Source: Algicoccus sp048820935
GTDB lineage: Bacteria > Pseudomonadota > Gammaproteobacteria > Burkholderiales > Burkholderiaceae_B
Assembly (NCBI RefSeq): GCF_048820935.1
Contig: NZ_JBMERD010000014.1
Span: forward strand, 15,478-79,477
Direction of reading: 5' to 3'
Length of the DNA stretch: 64,000 bases
Shown piece by piece: positions 17,983 through 27,675 of this stretch (its first letter is position 1; every line of letters begins with the position of its first letter). The notes under the pieces are model-generated. The model made no database searches. It saw only the letters and a program-made list of their open reading frames with translations, and had not been told where the DNA came from. The translations under genes were made by a program, and so were the position numbers.

Positions 17983-18834
17983 TTGAAAAAGCTCATTAGT
18001 TTTTATGCCGCTGGGCAAAATCGTTTTGGGATTTTGCACGACAAGGGCATTACCGATTTATCCACTAAAACCGGTTACGCGAGCCTGCGCGATCTGATTG
18101 CGGCGGGGGATCGAGATGCATTGAACGCATCTCAAACGGCAGATTTCAGTGAAGATGAAGTGCAGTTTTTGACGCCTGTGCCCAACGCCGACAAAGTGTT
18201 GTGTATTGGCGTGAACTACGCCAATCGTAATGCAGAGTACAAAGACGACTCAGCACTGCCTAAGTATCCTAGCCTCTTTACCCGTACCAACTCTTCGCTG
18301 GTTGGGCAAGATCAGCCCTTGATGCTGCCCCCTGAGTCTGAGCAGTTTGACTATGAGGGCGAAATTGCGCTGGTGATTGGTAAGGCGGGTCGTCGCATTT
18401 CCCAAGAAGACGCGATGAGCCACGTGTTTGGCTTGACCTTGTGTAATGAAGGGTGTGTGCGCGACTGGATGCGTCACGGTAAGTTTAATGTCACGCAAGG
18501 TAAGAACTTTGATGCTTCTGGCTCCATGGGTCCTTGGATTGTGCCCATTGAAGACATGCCTGATTTGTCCGACTTGTCGTTAAAGACGTATGTGAATGAT
18601 GAACTGCGTCAATCGGACACAACAGCCAACATGATCTTCCCCTTTGCCTATCTGATCAGTTACCTGTCCACGTTTATGACGTTGTTGCCCGGTGATGTGA
18701 TTGTGACGGGGACGCCCACGGGTTCGGGTGCACGCTTTGATCCTCCGAAATATTTGAAAGATGGTGATGTGGTGCGTGTTGAGGCGACAGGCCTTGGTGT
18801 ATTACAGAATACGGTTAGACGCGAAACGGTCTAA
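17983..18834 (+). CDS. Fumarylacetoacetate hydrolase family protein (HpaG-like)
   Basis: 283 residues from the TTG at 17983 (MKKLISFYAAGQNRFG, the usual family start), with GGAG ten bases before it. A GTG 51 bases upstream would add an atypical leader. The FAH fold is shown by VLCIGVNYANRNAEYKD, the metal-binding EGEIALVIGKAG and GPWIVPIEDMPD, and VIVTGTPTGSGARFDPP. Position before hpaH and hpaI suggests isomerase/decarboxylase or hydrolase action on a 2-oxo acid from ring cleavage. Confidence 0.88.
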   Translation: MKKLISFYAAGQNRFGILHDKGITDLSTKTGYASLRDLIAAGDRDALNASQTADFSEDEVQFLTPVPNADKVLCIGVNYANRNAEYKDDSALPKYPSLFTRTNSSLVGQDQPLMLPPESEQFDYEGEIALVIGKAGRRISQEDAMSHVFGLTLCNEGCVRDWMRHGKFNVTQGKNFDASGSMGPWIVPIEDMPDLSDLSLKTYVNDELRQSDTTANMIFPFAYLISYLSTFMTLLPGDVIVTGTPTGSGARFDPPKYLKDGDVVRVEATGLGVLQNTVRRETV

Positions 18835-18896
18835 AGACCTAGTCCAAGTGTCTCAGTCTAAACACTTCATTTAATTCGCTTAAGGAAGACAACCTT

Positions 18897-19703
18897 ATGA
18901 TGACAGCAGAAGAGATTCAACAGGCAGCCGCCAGTCTGGAGCAAGCCGAGTTGACACGTCAGCAAGTGGCTTTGCTCAGTCAAACCTATCCATCCATGGA
19001 TATGCAAGACGCTTATCGGATTCAGGATGCTTGGGTTCAGCGCAAGATTGCCAGCGGTGACCCCCAAGTCGGTTTAAAGATTGGGCTGACCTCGCGCGCG
19101 ATGCAGCAGGCTTTGAACATCACGACCCCAGACTCTGGTGTCTTGCTAGAAAGCATGCGCATCCAGGATGGTGAAGTGATTGCAGCCGATCGTTTCATTG
19201 CGCCAAGGATTGAAGCTGAGCTCGCGTTCATCATGAAAGCCGATGTCTCACCCAACCCTTCAATCTATGAAGTGCTCAATGCTACTGACTTTGTGGTGCC
19301 GGCCTTAGAGGTTCTGGATACTCGTGTTCAACGCAAAGATGCCAAGACCGGTCAAGCGCGCAATGTCTACGACACGATTGCGGACAATGCGGCCAACGCA
19401 GGGTTTGTGCTCGGCGGTAAACCGATCCGTGTGGACAATCTGGACTTGCGCTGGATCGGTGCGATTGTGAGTGTGAACGGCCAAGTGGAAGAAACTGGAT
19501 TGGCTGCAGGGGTGATGAATCATCCGGCTCAGGGTTTGGTGTGGTTGGCACAACGCTTGGCAACCTACGGGGAAGCGATTCGCGCTGGGCAAGTCGTCTT
19601 GTCGGGTTCCTTCATTCGTCCTCTAGAAGCCCCTCCTGGTACAACCATCACCGCAGACTACGGCTCATTGGGCACGATTAGCTGCCATTTCGCACAAGGA
19701 TAA
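18897..19703 (+). CDS. hpaH: 2-oxo-hept-4-ene-1,7-dioate hydratase (HpaH-type)
   Basis: 268 residues closely matching the HpaH pattern: YRIQDAWVQRKI, VGLKIGLTSRAMQ, DRFIAPRIEAELAFIM, YDTIADNAANAGFVLGGKPI and GVMNHPAQGLVWLA. The enzyme adds water to the double bond of 2-oxo-hept-4-ene-1,7-dioate in homoprotocatechuate breakdown. AAGGAAG lies about ten bases before the ATG. It ends 6 bp before hpaI. A paralogous route with a shorter substrate (2-oxopent-4-enoate) cannot be excluded. Confidence 0.85.
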   Translation: MMTAEEIQQAAASLEQAELTRQQVALLSQTYPSMDMQDAYRIQDAWVQRKIASGDPQVGLKIGLTSRAMQQALNITTPDSGVLLESMRIQDGEVIAADRFIAPRIEAELAFIMKADVSPNPSIYEVLNATDFVVPALEVLDTRVQRKDAKTGQARNVYDTIADNAANAGFVLGGKPIRVDNLDLRWIGAIVSVNGQVEETGLAAGVMNHPAQGLVWLAQRLATYGEAIRAGQVVLSGSFIRPLEAPPGTTITADYGSLGTISCHFAQG

Positions 19704-19709
19704 TCACAG

Positions 19710-20492
19710 ATGCAAGCACCTCGGAATCAGTTTAAACACGCGATCAATGCGTCGCAGCGTCAGATTGGCTTGTGGGTGGCGTTAGGGCATGCCAATGGCG
19801 CAGAGTTACTCGCCTCCACTGGCTATGACTGGTTACTCATCGATCTTGAACATGCCCCGAATGATTTACGCAGTGCAGTGGCCCAAATGCAGGCCATGGC
19901 GGCTTCGGGCGTGACACCCGTGATTCGTCCACCCATTGGGGAAACCTGGATGATTAAACAGATTCTGGATGCAGGTTGCCAGACTTTGTTGATTCCGATG
20001 GTGGAAAGTGCTGAGCAAGCCCAAGCCTTGGTGCAAGCCATGCATTACCCACCCCGCGGTGTGCGAGGCGTGGGTGCGGCACTGGCTCGAGCCTCGCAGT
20101 ATGGGGGGCTGAGCGACTATCTGCGCACTGCCGGTGATGAAGTCTGTTTGTTGCTACAAGTAGAAAGCCAGAAAGGACTTGATGCGCTTGACGACATCTT
20201 AAAAGTTGAAGGGGTTGATGGGGTCTTTATCGGTCCAGCGGATTTGACCGCGGACATGGGTTATTTGGGTAACCCAACGGCTGAGCCTGTGGTCAAAGCC
20301 GTCGAAGAGGCGTTGATTAAGATTAAAGCAGCCGGACAAAAGGCAGGGATCTTAACAAGTGATCCGAACTTGTTGCGCCGAGCTGATGAAATTGGTGCCG
20401 AGTTTATTGCGATTGGATCGGATGTGGGCTTGTTACGCGTGGCAGCGGCCCAAGCTTTGAACAGCTTTAAAGCGATGACGCAACCCAAGTAA
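19710..20492 (+). CDS. hpaI: 4-hydroxy-2-oxoheptanedioate aldolase (HpaI)
   Basis: 260-residue class II pyruvate aldolase. It carries IGLWVALGHANGAELLA, DWLLIDLEHAPND, VIRPPIG, YPPRGVRGVGAALARAS, VESQKGLDALDDI and the active-site run VEGVDGVFIGPADLTADMGY, as in HpaI. It cleaves 4-hydroxy-2-oxoheptanedioate to pyruvate and succinate semialdehyde, the last step of the 4-hydroxyphenylacetate meta pathway. It is the last gene of the operon, followed by a terminator. Upstream ring-cleavage genes (hpaD, hpaE) are not in this window. Confidence 0.88.
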   Translation: MQAPRNQFKHAINASQRQIGLWVALGHANGAELLASTGYDWLLIDLEHAPNDLRSAVAQMQAMAASGVTPVIRPPIGETWMIKQILDAGCQTLLIPMVESAEQAQALVQAMHYPPRGVRGVGAALARASQYGGLSDYLRTAGDEVCLLLQVESQKGLDALDDILKVEGVDGVFIGPADLTADMGYLGNPTAEPVVKAVEEALIKIKAAGQKAGILTSDPNLLRRADEIGAEFIAIGSDVGLLRVAAAQALNSFKAMTQPK

Positions 20493-20507
20493 ATTGTCAT
20501 TTAATTA

Positions 20508-20553
20508 AAAAACATCGGCTCCCTGAGTACACCTCACAGAGCCGATGTTTTTT
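20508..20553. terminator. Rho-independent terminator, probably bidirectional
   Basis: AACATCGGCTC at 20511-20521 pairs with GAGCCGATGTT at 20539-20549, followed by a T-run on the plus strand and preceded by an A-run that serves as T-run on the minus strand. It ends the hpaI operon and can stop minus-strand transcripts from xseB. Confidence 0.9.
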
Positions 20554-20628
20554 ATGCAACAGTGATAATACTCTCAGCTGTTGTTGCATAAAGCTCGGAT
20601 GAGCACTTCTGAAATGAATGCTCAGTGT

Positions 20629-20940
20629 TCAGAACGGCACGTCATCCTCGTCAATTTCTGAATAGTCGCTTGCGGGCGTGGCGGGTGGCTGCGTGCCCTC
20701 GTTTTGATCGAGTGGCTGTGCTGGTACGTCAGTGAGCTCTATGTCTAAGTCTTGTTCTGACATGGCTTGCGCCAAGGCTTTTTCAACAGCATCAATGCGT
20801 GCTTTACAGACTTTGTAGGCTTGTGACGATTCATTGACAATCGCCAGTAAGTCGTCGATGTTGGGCTCTGTGCTGTTGCGCAGAGTCTGTGCGTGGCGCT
20901 GTAAGACATCGTAAGCTTGTTTGAATGTTTGTGTCGTCAT
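20629..20940 (-). CDS. xseB: Exodeoxyribonuclease VII small subunit with SSB-like acidic tip
   Basis: 103 residues. The first 65 (FKQAYDVLQRHAQTL ... KARIDAVEKALAQAM) form the two-helix XseB domain that coats the large subunit. The remaining part is acidic and proline-rich and ends SEIDEDDVPF, which resembles the DDDIPF tip by which SSB recruits partner enzymes. Ordinary XseB is about 80 residues and lacks this. It follows xseA by 45 bp in the same operon. Confidence 0.85.
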   Translation of the reverse strand: MTTQTFKQAYDVLQRHAQTLRNSTEPNIDDLLAIVNESSQAYKVCKARIDAVEKALAQAMSEQDLDIELTDVPAQPLDQNEGTQPPATPASDYSEIDEDDVPF

Positions 20941-20985
20941 TTCAAATTCTCCATGAATCGTTGAGTTCCGATTCGATCTTGTTTC

Positions 20986-22734
20986 TTAGTTTGAAATATT
21001 TGCTTTCTGTGATGATTGAACGATTACATCAACGTCACCATCTCGAAATTCAATGGTTAAGTGTTGTTTGGTAGCAGCTAGGCTGGAATCTGTGATGACC
21101 GCACCTTGCCGGTCACGCACCATCGCAAACCCTCGGTTGAGTGTTTTTTGAGGGCCTTGTCCTAGGATTTCACCAATCAAACTCTCAGAGACTTGGCGAC
21201 CAAGAACGACCTGATGATGGGCTCTTTCAAAGATATTGCGTAACACCATGCTTAAAGACAAGTTTTGTTGTTGGTTGATGGTCCGAGTCGTGCTGAGTAC
21301 GAACTCATACTCACGGTTTAATTGACTGGCACAACGGTTGATCTGTTCGCGTGTCTGGCTTTGTAGTTGCAGAAATGTGGAAGACAGCTTTTGTGTGGTC
21401 TGATGCAATTGTTGGACAGACAGGTCGCGAACTTGGGCGTAATGTTTTTGTGACTGCAGTTGTGCAGCGTGCAAGTGACTTTGTGCAGAGGCTCGGATTT
21501 CCGTTAAAAACCTGAGATTGCTCTGACGTGCATGCACGATTTGTGCACGAGCGAGCTGATCCACATCGAGTTGGTGTTGTGTAATTTGTTCTTTGGCTTG
21601 GGCGATGATTGACCGCATAGATTCAAATAATGTTTGAGCGTTCAGCGCCGCTTCGCGGGCTCGCTCGCGGATTCTCGTTTCAATGGCAACAATGACCTTA
21701 CTCGGTGTATCAAAACGCATGTGGGCCACTTCATCGATAATCGTGGAGTCGCGTTGGTGTCCGATACCCGTTAGAACGGGAATTGGCAGATCACAAACGG
21801 TTCGCGCAAGGTCATAGTTGTCCAGCCAAGCCAAATCATTGACTGCGCCACCTCCACGGATGATGACAACCGCATCGGGTAAGTCTTGTGGTTGCATCGC
21901 CGCCAATGCTTGTTCCAACACATTGGCAATTTCTCGAGCGGCAGTTTCGCCCTGAAACCGACTGTGTAGATACGTAAACTGACATAGGCCGAATTGTTCT
22001 AAACGTGCTGCTTCAGCCATAAAGTCACCCAGACCCGCGGCATCTTTAGGTGAGACGACGAGTACGCGCTCAAAGTCCCAAACCGGTTCGAGCTGACGGT
22101 TGTTGTCAAACACCTTTTCGCGTTGCAGGCGTTCACGAATTTCTCGCCTGCGCGCTTCCAAATGACCTAAGGTGAATTCGGCATCGACGCCATCAATTTG
22201 TAGGCTAAAACCAAACTGCACATGAAATACGGGGCGTGCTCGCACCAGGACTTTGATGCCTGTTTGGAGTTGCGCACCAGTTAAGCGTTCGAACTCAGGC
22301 AGAATTTGGCTTGCCGTGTCTGCCCAAATCATAGCCCGTGCAAAGGCCACCTGACGACCGTCCGGTGTGCGCTCAGAGACCTCTAGATAAACATGGTTGT
22401 TGTGAGGAACGCGTAGATTGACGATTTCCATCACGGCCCAAACACCTTCACTCCAAGCTTGTGCAACGATTGAGGAGACGCCTGCCAGCAATTGCGAGAG
22501 CGACATGCCAATAGGTTTGGTGAGATCTTGACTGGGTTCGGTGACTGTTGCCTGAACTGGTTTGATGATGGCTTGTGTGTTCGTCGCAGACTCTGCGGGC
22601 ATCCAACGCTCAAACAGGGTCAGACTGACGTTTTGTGGGACGTACCATTGTTTGCGGTCCCAATCGAAACGAGCCCCTAAAGCTTTGGCTTCATCTTTTT
22701 CTTGGAACGGAACGTTGAGATAGTGGCGATTCAT
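20986..22734 (-). CDS. xseA: Exodeoxyribonuclease VII large subunit fused to an N-terminal DUF5710 domain
   Basis: 582 residues against about 450 for typical XseA. Residues 1-48 (HYLNVPFQEKDEAKALGARF, then WDRKQWYVPQN) form a DUF5710 domain. From about residue 75 the protein follows XseA: OB fold, the motifs VIIRGGGAVNDLAWLDN and GIGHQRDSTIIDEVAHMRFD, and a long coiled-coil with the C-terminal LNRGFAMVRD. The enzyme degrades single-stranded DNA to oligonucleotides. The DUF5710 part may add a nucleic-acid or protein contact; its function is unknown. Confidence 0.88.
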   Translation of the reverse strand: MNRHYLNVPFQEKDEAKALGARFDWDRKQWYVPQNVSLTLFERWMPAESATNTQAIIKPVQATVTEPSQDLTKPIGMSLSQLLAGVSSIVAQAWSEGVWAVMEIVNLRVPHNNHVYLEVSERTPDGRQVAFARAMIWADTASQILPEFERLTGAQLQTGIKVLVRARPVFHVQFGFSLQIDGVDAEFTLGHLEARRREIRERLQREKVFDNNRQLEPVWDFERVLVVSPKDAAGLGDFMAEAARLEQFGLCQFTYLHSRFQGETAAREIANVLEQALAAMQPQDLPDAVVIIRGGGAVNDLAWLDNYDLARTVCDLPIPVLTGIGHQRDSTIIDEVAHMRFDTPSKVIVAIETRIRERAREAALNAQTLFESMRSIIAQAKEQITQHQLDVDQLARAQIVHARQSNLRFLTEIRASAQSHLHAAQLQSQKHYAQVRDLSVQQLHQTTQKLSSTFLQLQSQTREQINRCASQLNREYEFVLSTTRTINQQQNLSLSMVLRNIFERAHHQVVLGRQVSESLIGEILGQGPQKTLNRGFAMVRDRQGAVITDSSLAATKQHLTIEFRDGDVDVIVQSSQKANISN

Positions 22735-22829
22735 TTTCTAATCATACCTTTCGCGCGCTGGCTTATTGTTGTTTGCGATTGTAAGTAGATAAGGGATGAA
22801 GGGCGATTCAGAGATGACTGCGGGGATGT

Positions 22830-24356
22830 CTAAAGTTTTTTGCTCAGTCCAAACCAGCTTCGAATACGTTCTAACACTGCCAGCTCCGAAGGTTTGTGGT
22901 TGGTTTGATTAGATGCCGTGTCGCGAAGATTCACAAGTGCGTGCCCACGTGCCTCAATTAAATCTGCGAGCGTCTGTGCGAGTTCAGGCCTTTTTTGTAA
23001 TATTTCTTCAAGATCCTGCTTGTCGATGATATAGCACTGCACGTAAGAAGTTGTGATGACCGTGGCACTGCGAGGCTCACCGGTGAGCAGACTCATCTCT
23101 CCGACTAAATCATTGGGACCAACTTGAGCGACGATGTGTTGTTTTGCGCCTTGCCGCAACCAAACATCTGCGGTCCCGCTCACCAAAATAAAGAGGCTTG
23201 TGCCGGGCTCGCCTTGGCGAATAAGGACGCTGCCCGCAATAAAGCTTTGTAATTTCAGTCGCGTGGCCAGTGCTTGTAATTCTGAATCGGTGAGTAAAGA
23301 CAAAAGGGGTACGGATGCTAAAGAGGCTTGGTTTTGTTTGACTTCTTCAAGGTCTGCGTCAGTCCTGTATTTATGCGCTTGTGTCATCAAGCCTAAATCC
23401 ATTGTAGGGGTACCAAGGACCCAGCCATGGCGCTTAAAAACCGTATAAACGTGGCACCGAATCTGGCTGGCACTCATACCGACTTGTTGTGGATCGGTTA
23501 ACCAATAACGAACGGCGTAAGTAATCACGCCGTTCTCAAAACTGGTGGCTTGAATAACAGGTGTTTGCGTGTGGTCAGTGCCTTCGATTTGAACACGTAA
23601 TAAAGATGCTTGAACTGTTTCAATGATATGGGAGGGATCTTGATCAAAGCTGCCGTAGAAGAAAACCGTCTCTCGTCGTCGTGGAATGGATTTGCCACCA
23701 TCAATTTTGACCTGCCCACGCATGAGTTGGCTGTTTGGAATTATGATGATCTCATTAAACAGGGTTCGTAAGGCCGTATGGCGCCATTGCACTTCGATAA
23801 CCTCACCATGTGTGCCATCCTCTAAGACGATCCAATCGCCAATGGTGATTGAATGATCGAGCTGTAACGCTAAGCCTGAAAGAATGTTGCCCAGCGTATC
23901 TTGCATGGCAAAGGCAATGACAGCCGTTAACACAGCCGTACTCGCGACCAAACTCCCTAGGTCGAGCCCAGCAGAAGAAAGACGGATTAAAAGCCAGGCA
24001 ACGTAGCCAAATAAAATCAGTAATTCTTCAAGAATTCGTGGCGGTTTGATTTCAAATTGTGGCAACATCCGCCGAAACATCAGCATGCCGCACAGTCGGA
24101 TAATCAAAATACCCAGTATAAAGATTGCGATTTGATAGGTGAATGTGGCAGTTTTTGTTGAGTTCAGTGCCTGAGCTAAAGACGAGCTGAGAATGAGTGC
24201 GGCAAACAACCCTAACAGAATGCCCGTGAATACAGCCGCTTGCCGTTGTTGTCGTAGCAAGAGTCCAGTGAGTAACAGGGCAATAATGACCCAGAGCCAA
24301 ATCAGTTGGTCCCAGTGTCCTGCCAATGCTTGCCAAAACCCATGTGCGACATTCAT
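22830..24356 (-). CDS. MscS-family channel with cyclic-nucleotide-binding domain, intact copy
   Basis: 508 residues. Four to five N-terminal membrane segments lead to the pore-lining helix and beta domain (STAVLTAVIAFAMQDTLGNI, ITIGDWIVLEDGTHGEV, IIIPNSQLMRG). From about residue 350 a cNMP-binding domain follows, with the phosphate cassette GEMSLLTGEPRSATV. This is the architecture of bacterial cyclic-nucleotide-gated MscS-like channels, which open with cAMP rather than tension. An IS256 copy sits 25 bp upstream of the start, so its native promoter has been separated. A truncated second copy lies at 32194-32906. Confidence 0.9.
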   Translation of the reverse strand: MNVAHGFWQALAGHWDQLIWLWVIIALLLTGLLLRQQRQAAVFTGILLGLFAALILSSSLAQALNSTKTATFTYQIAIFILGILIIRLCGMLMFRRMLPQFEIKPPRILEELLILFGYVAWLLIRLSSAGLDLGSLVASTAVLTAVIAFAMQDTLGNILSGLALQLDHSITIGDWIVLEDGTHGEVIEVQWRHTALRTLFNEIIIIPNSQLMRGQVKIDGGKSIPRRRETVFFYGSFDQDPSHIIETVQASLLRVQIEGTDHTQTPVIQATSFENGVITYAVRYWLTDPQQVGMSASQIRCHVYTVFKRHGWVLGTPTMDLGLMTQAHKYRTDADLEEVKQNQASLASVPLLSLLTDSELQALATRLKLQSFIAGSVLIRQGEPGTSLFILVSGTADVWLRQGAKQHIVAQVGPNDLVGEMSLLTGEPRSATVITTSYVQCYIIDKQDLEEILQKRPELAQTLADLIEARGHALVNLRDTASNQTNHKPSELAVLERIRSWFGLSKKL

Positions 24357-24381
24357 CGTTATTTTGCTCCCGATGTGAGCA

Positions 24382-25762
24382 GATAAAGCCCCTAAACTGC
24401 TGTAATTTCCGGCGGAGATGAGGTAGTCACCGCCCCGTTCGGTTAGGCTGATGTCTCAACACAAAAAGTCCTAGGAGAACGAAGCGATGACTAATTTCAA
24501 GATTAACGTAAATGCAGAGCATTTGGCAGGTTTGTTTGACAGTGAGGATGGTTTGGCAGGACTAGTCACGGAAGTTTTGAACCAGGTTCTGGACTTTCAG
24601 GCCACCGAAGCGCTGGGTGCTGAGCGTTATGAGCGCAGCGAAGAGCGTCGTGGCTTGCGCAACGGTTACCGACCCCGGACACTGTATACCCGTGTTGGTC
24701 CGGTCACACTGCGTGTCCCACAGACGCGAGATGGCAGTTTTTCAACGGAGCTGTTTTCTCGTTATCAACGAAGTGAGTAGGCTTTTGTGCTGGCTCTGAT
24801 GGAGATGGTTGTCCAGGGCGTGTCAACACGCAAGGTGGCAGCCATCACGCAGGAGCTGTGTGGTGTGAGCTTCTCCAAGAGCTTGGTCAGCCGCCTGAGT
24901 GCCAACCTTGAACCACGGGTGCAAGCATTCAATGAGCGCCGCCTAGACGGTCAGTACGCTTTTGTATTGGTTGATGCCATGTACATCAAGTCACGCCAAG
25001 GTGATCGCGTTGTACAGCGTGCAGCGTTGATCATCTCAGGTGTTCGAGCTGACGGTTACCGCGAAGTCTTGGGCGTGCGCATCGCGGATACAGAAAGCTA
25101 CACGACCTGGGACGAGACCTTTGCGTGGCTCAAGGCTCGTGGCCTCAAGGACGTGATGTACGTGGTTTCGGATGAGCATGCTGGCTTGTATGCAGCGGTG
25201 CAGCGACACTTTCAGGGGGCCACCTGGCAGCGCTGCCAGGTGCATTTGATGCGCAACATTGTCAGTCATGCGCCAGTACGCCAGCGGGCGGATGTGGCCG
25301 CGGCAGCCAAGCGTATTTTTGCAGCTGCCAGCATGCAAGAGGCCCGTCGCCAACTGGACGAGTTTGTTGAAGCGTTTTCTGAACGGGCTCCCAAGGCCGT
25401 GGCATGCATGGAGAATGGCTTTGAAGACGCCATGGCGGTCATAGCGTTGCCTGAGAAGTATCACAAGCGATTGCGCACCACCAACATGATGGAGCGGGTG
25501 AACCGAGAGGTTAGACGCAGAGAGCGTGTCATTGGGATTTTTCCGAATGATGAATCAGCCTGGCGGCTGATCGGTGCATTGCTGGCCGAGCTCAATGAGA
25601 AATGGCAAGCTCGACGGTATTTGGACATGGATGAATACCGCGATTGGGCACAAGAACAGGCGCGCGCAGCAGCGTCACCACGTGGTGACGCTGCTGCCTG
25701 ACAGCCCACAAGTATTGGCCAACTGAAAGGAAACGAAATTACAGCAAATTTGGGACTTGACT
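24382..25762 (+). mobile_element. IS256-family insertion sequence, copy A (full length, 1381 bp)
   Basis: The ends are imperfect inverted repeats of about 28 bp: the left begins GATAAAGCCCCTAAACTGCT, and the right, read inward, begins AGTCAAGTCCCAAATTTGCT. Both continue GTAATTTC. An 8-bp target duplication flanks it, TGTGAGCA at 24374-24381 and CGTGAGCA at 25763-25770, with one mismatch. It is inserted between ldh and mscS. Copies B, C and a remnant at 27486 allow the ends to be fixed. Confidence 0.92.
24487..25701 (+). pseudogene. IS256-family transposase of copy A, single nonsense mutation
   Basis: A frame of 404 codons with one TAG at 24778-24780; copy C still has CAG there, so it is a point change. 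The catalytic pieces are present: VLVDAMYIKS (D), VVSDEHAGLYAAV (D) and NMMERVNREVRRRERVIGIF (E). Without suppression of the stop it should be inactive. Confidence 0.9.
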
Positions 25763-25859
25763 CGTGAGCACCCAAATGATCTTGTGCTTGTCATCGCCAT
25801 ATGAATCTGACTGTCTAGCATATACCGCTATACACGACATAATCTGTTTAGACCACTAT

Positions 25860-26963
25860 TTAGCGTCCAGTGGTTGATGTATGTTTGCCCGAATCGGTTC
25901 GTTCAAACCAACTGAGCAGCAGTTCAGTATCGACCTCAATACCTTCTTTGTCTGCAAGCGCGCGAGCCGTATAACGTTGATCGCCTGGTAAGCGAGATTG
26001 ACCACTTGTCAGTAGTTTTAGCGCTAATTCCTGAATACGATGTGCAAACTGAGTCTGACCTGCCACTGTCGGATCGATACATAATAAAAACTGTCCAGCA
26101 GACGCAGACTCTGGTGTGGGCTGATTCCAGCGTTCAATCTCCCAAGAAAACTGTCCACCAGTCAATGCGGCAGCTAGGATTTCAACCATCATGGCAATAG
26201 AAGCACCTTTGTAACCTCCAAATGGCAATAAAGTGCCACCTTCCAGAATGGCCTTTGGATCCTGGGTCGGTTCGCCTTTCTGATTGAGCCCCGTTCCCAC
26301 AGGAACCGCCTCACCATCAAGCGCGGCTAACTGGACATCGCCCCGTGCCCGCAGACTTGAAGCCTGATCAAACACCAACGGCTCATGGCCTTCTCTTGGA
26401 CAGGCAAATGCCATGGGGTTGGTACCATAGACCGCACTGGCACCTGGTGCAGGTGCCACAAAACTGCTGGCATTGACGCAAGTGAGCGCCACAAAACCTT
26501 GTTTGGCGAGTGGTTCAACATCCATCCACAAGGCAGCGATGTGATATGCGCGTCGCAGCAGCAGAGCGCATAGTCCCGTTTCTCGGGTTTTTTGAATGAG
26601 TTGTGTTTGTACAGTTTGTAGCGCAGGTTGTGCCAATCCGTTGTCTGCATCGACAACCAACAAGCTAGGCGTTTCCTGCACAATGGTGATGTTTGGGTTG
26701 ATGTTGACATTCCCAGCTGTCAGCGCATCCAGATAGTTCGGCACACGAAACAATCCGTGGCTCTTTGCGCCATCGCGTTCTGGATAAACACAAGTGCGTG
26801 CCATGGTGGTAGCATCTTTATCGCTAAGACCTGCGCGTTGAAAGATTCCACTGGTCCAGGTGAGTAATTGAGCCGTTGTCAGATGTATAGACTGTCCGCG
26901 AGCAGCTTCAAGGCTGCGCATAAGCGCTTGAAAATCTGTCTGTTGATTGTTTGACGCAGTCAT
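25860..26963 (-). CDS. Ldh-family (malate/L-lactate dehydrogenase type) oxidoreductase
   Basis: 367 residues of the NAD(P)-dependent Ldh_2 fold, unrelated to classical malate dehydrogenase. Motifs are ARTCVYPERDGAKSHGLFRVPNY, VDADNGLAQPA, GASAVYGTNPMAFACPR and FGGYKGASIAMMVEILAAAL. Members reduce 2-oxo acids, ureidoglycolate or cyclic imino acids. Its own terminus (ALADKEGIEVDTELLLSWFE) recurs in decayed form at 33185-33300, showing a past duplication with the mscS gene. Confidence 0.87.
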   Translation of the reverse strand: MTASNNQQTDFQALMRSLEAARGQSIHLTTAQLLTWTSGIFQRAGLSDKDATTMARTCVYPERDGAKSHGLFRVPNYLDALTAGNVNINPNITIVQETPSLLVVDADNGLAQPALQTVQTQLIQKTRETGLCALLLRRAYHIAALWMDVEPLAKQGFVALTCVNASSFVAPAPGASAVYGTNPMAFACPREGHEPLVFDQASSLRARGDVQLAALDGEAVPVGTGLNQKGEPTQDPKAILEGGTLLPFGGYKGASIAMMVEILAAALTGGQFSWEIERWNQPTPESASAGQFLLCIDPTVAGQTQFAHRIQELALKLLTSGQSRLPGDQRYTARALADKEGIEVDTELLLSWFERTDSGKHTSTTGR

Positions 26964-27060
26964 GCATAGCCCCCTGAATGTTTAGAAACCATCGTACGCC
27001 GTTTGATGATACCCCCTGTCATGTGGGTGATACCAATCGGGTTTCAGCAGCTTCATTCTC

Positions 27061-27675
27061 TTAAGGATTCGCTTCGGGGTGAGGTTGGGGTAGGCATTTG
27101 ACCAGTTTAAATGCACCGCGTGGCATGCCTTCGCGTTCAATACGCGGATTGTCTGAAAGTGCACCGGGTTCGTAGCACAGTACCCGCCCTAGCTCTGGAA
27201 ACATCCAGTAAGGTGGCGCCGGATCGGTACGCATCGGTGGCTCAAATAAAACTGTGCGTGATTCGTCCATTGGCAGGGCTCGCAAGGCTCCAAACACATC
27301 GGAACTGGTGCTCCCTTTAGGATTGTCACCAAAAGGATTACCCAATAGATCACGAGGACCGTCAGCCTGGTAAGGATCAGTCACCGGAAACACTGAAATG
27401 CCGCCATACCCTTGTGAGACGTTAAACGTAAACCAATACGTATTTTGTTCAGGCGAATCAAGCTGAACGTATAAATCCGATGCAATGGTGACGCTGCTGC
27501 CTGACAGCCCACAAGTACTGGCCAACTGAAAGGAAACGAAATTACAGCAAATTTGGGACTTGACTTGCGTTTCATTGACGATCAATTGTGTCCAGGTGGA
27601 CAATTGGTCGCTTGGGAAGTGCCACGCCAAGATGAAGGGATTGCCGTCCCACTTAACCAGATCAATTACAGCCAT
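27061..27675 (-). pseudogene. Chimeric frame: SPFH-type N-terminus, IS256 remnant, unrelated C-terminus
   Basis: Open frame of 204 codons. Residues 1-37 (MAVIDLVKWDGNPFILAW ... TQLIVNETQ) look like the start of an SPFH/virion-core-like protein. Residues 38-64 (VKSQICCNFVSFQLASTCGL) are the translated right end of the IS256 element. The rest (LYVQLDSPEQNTYWFTFNVS to the end) is an unrelated unrecognised domain. An IS-mediated deletion joining two host genes in frame is the simplest reading. Whether the fusion is expressed is unknown. Confidence 0.7.
27486..27565 (+). mobile_element. 80-bp right-end remnant of the IS256 element
   Basis: From TGGTGACGCTGCTGCCTGAC to GGGACTTGACT it matches the right end of copies A and B with one or two differences. 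It lies inside the chimeric minus-strand frame. Confidence 0.9.
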
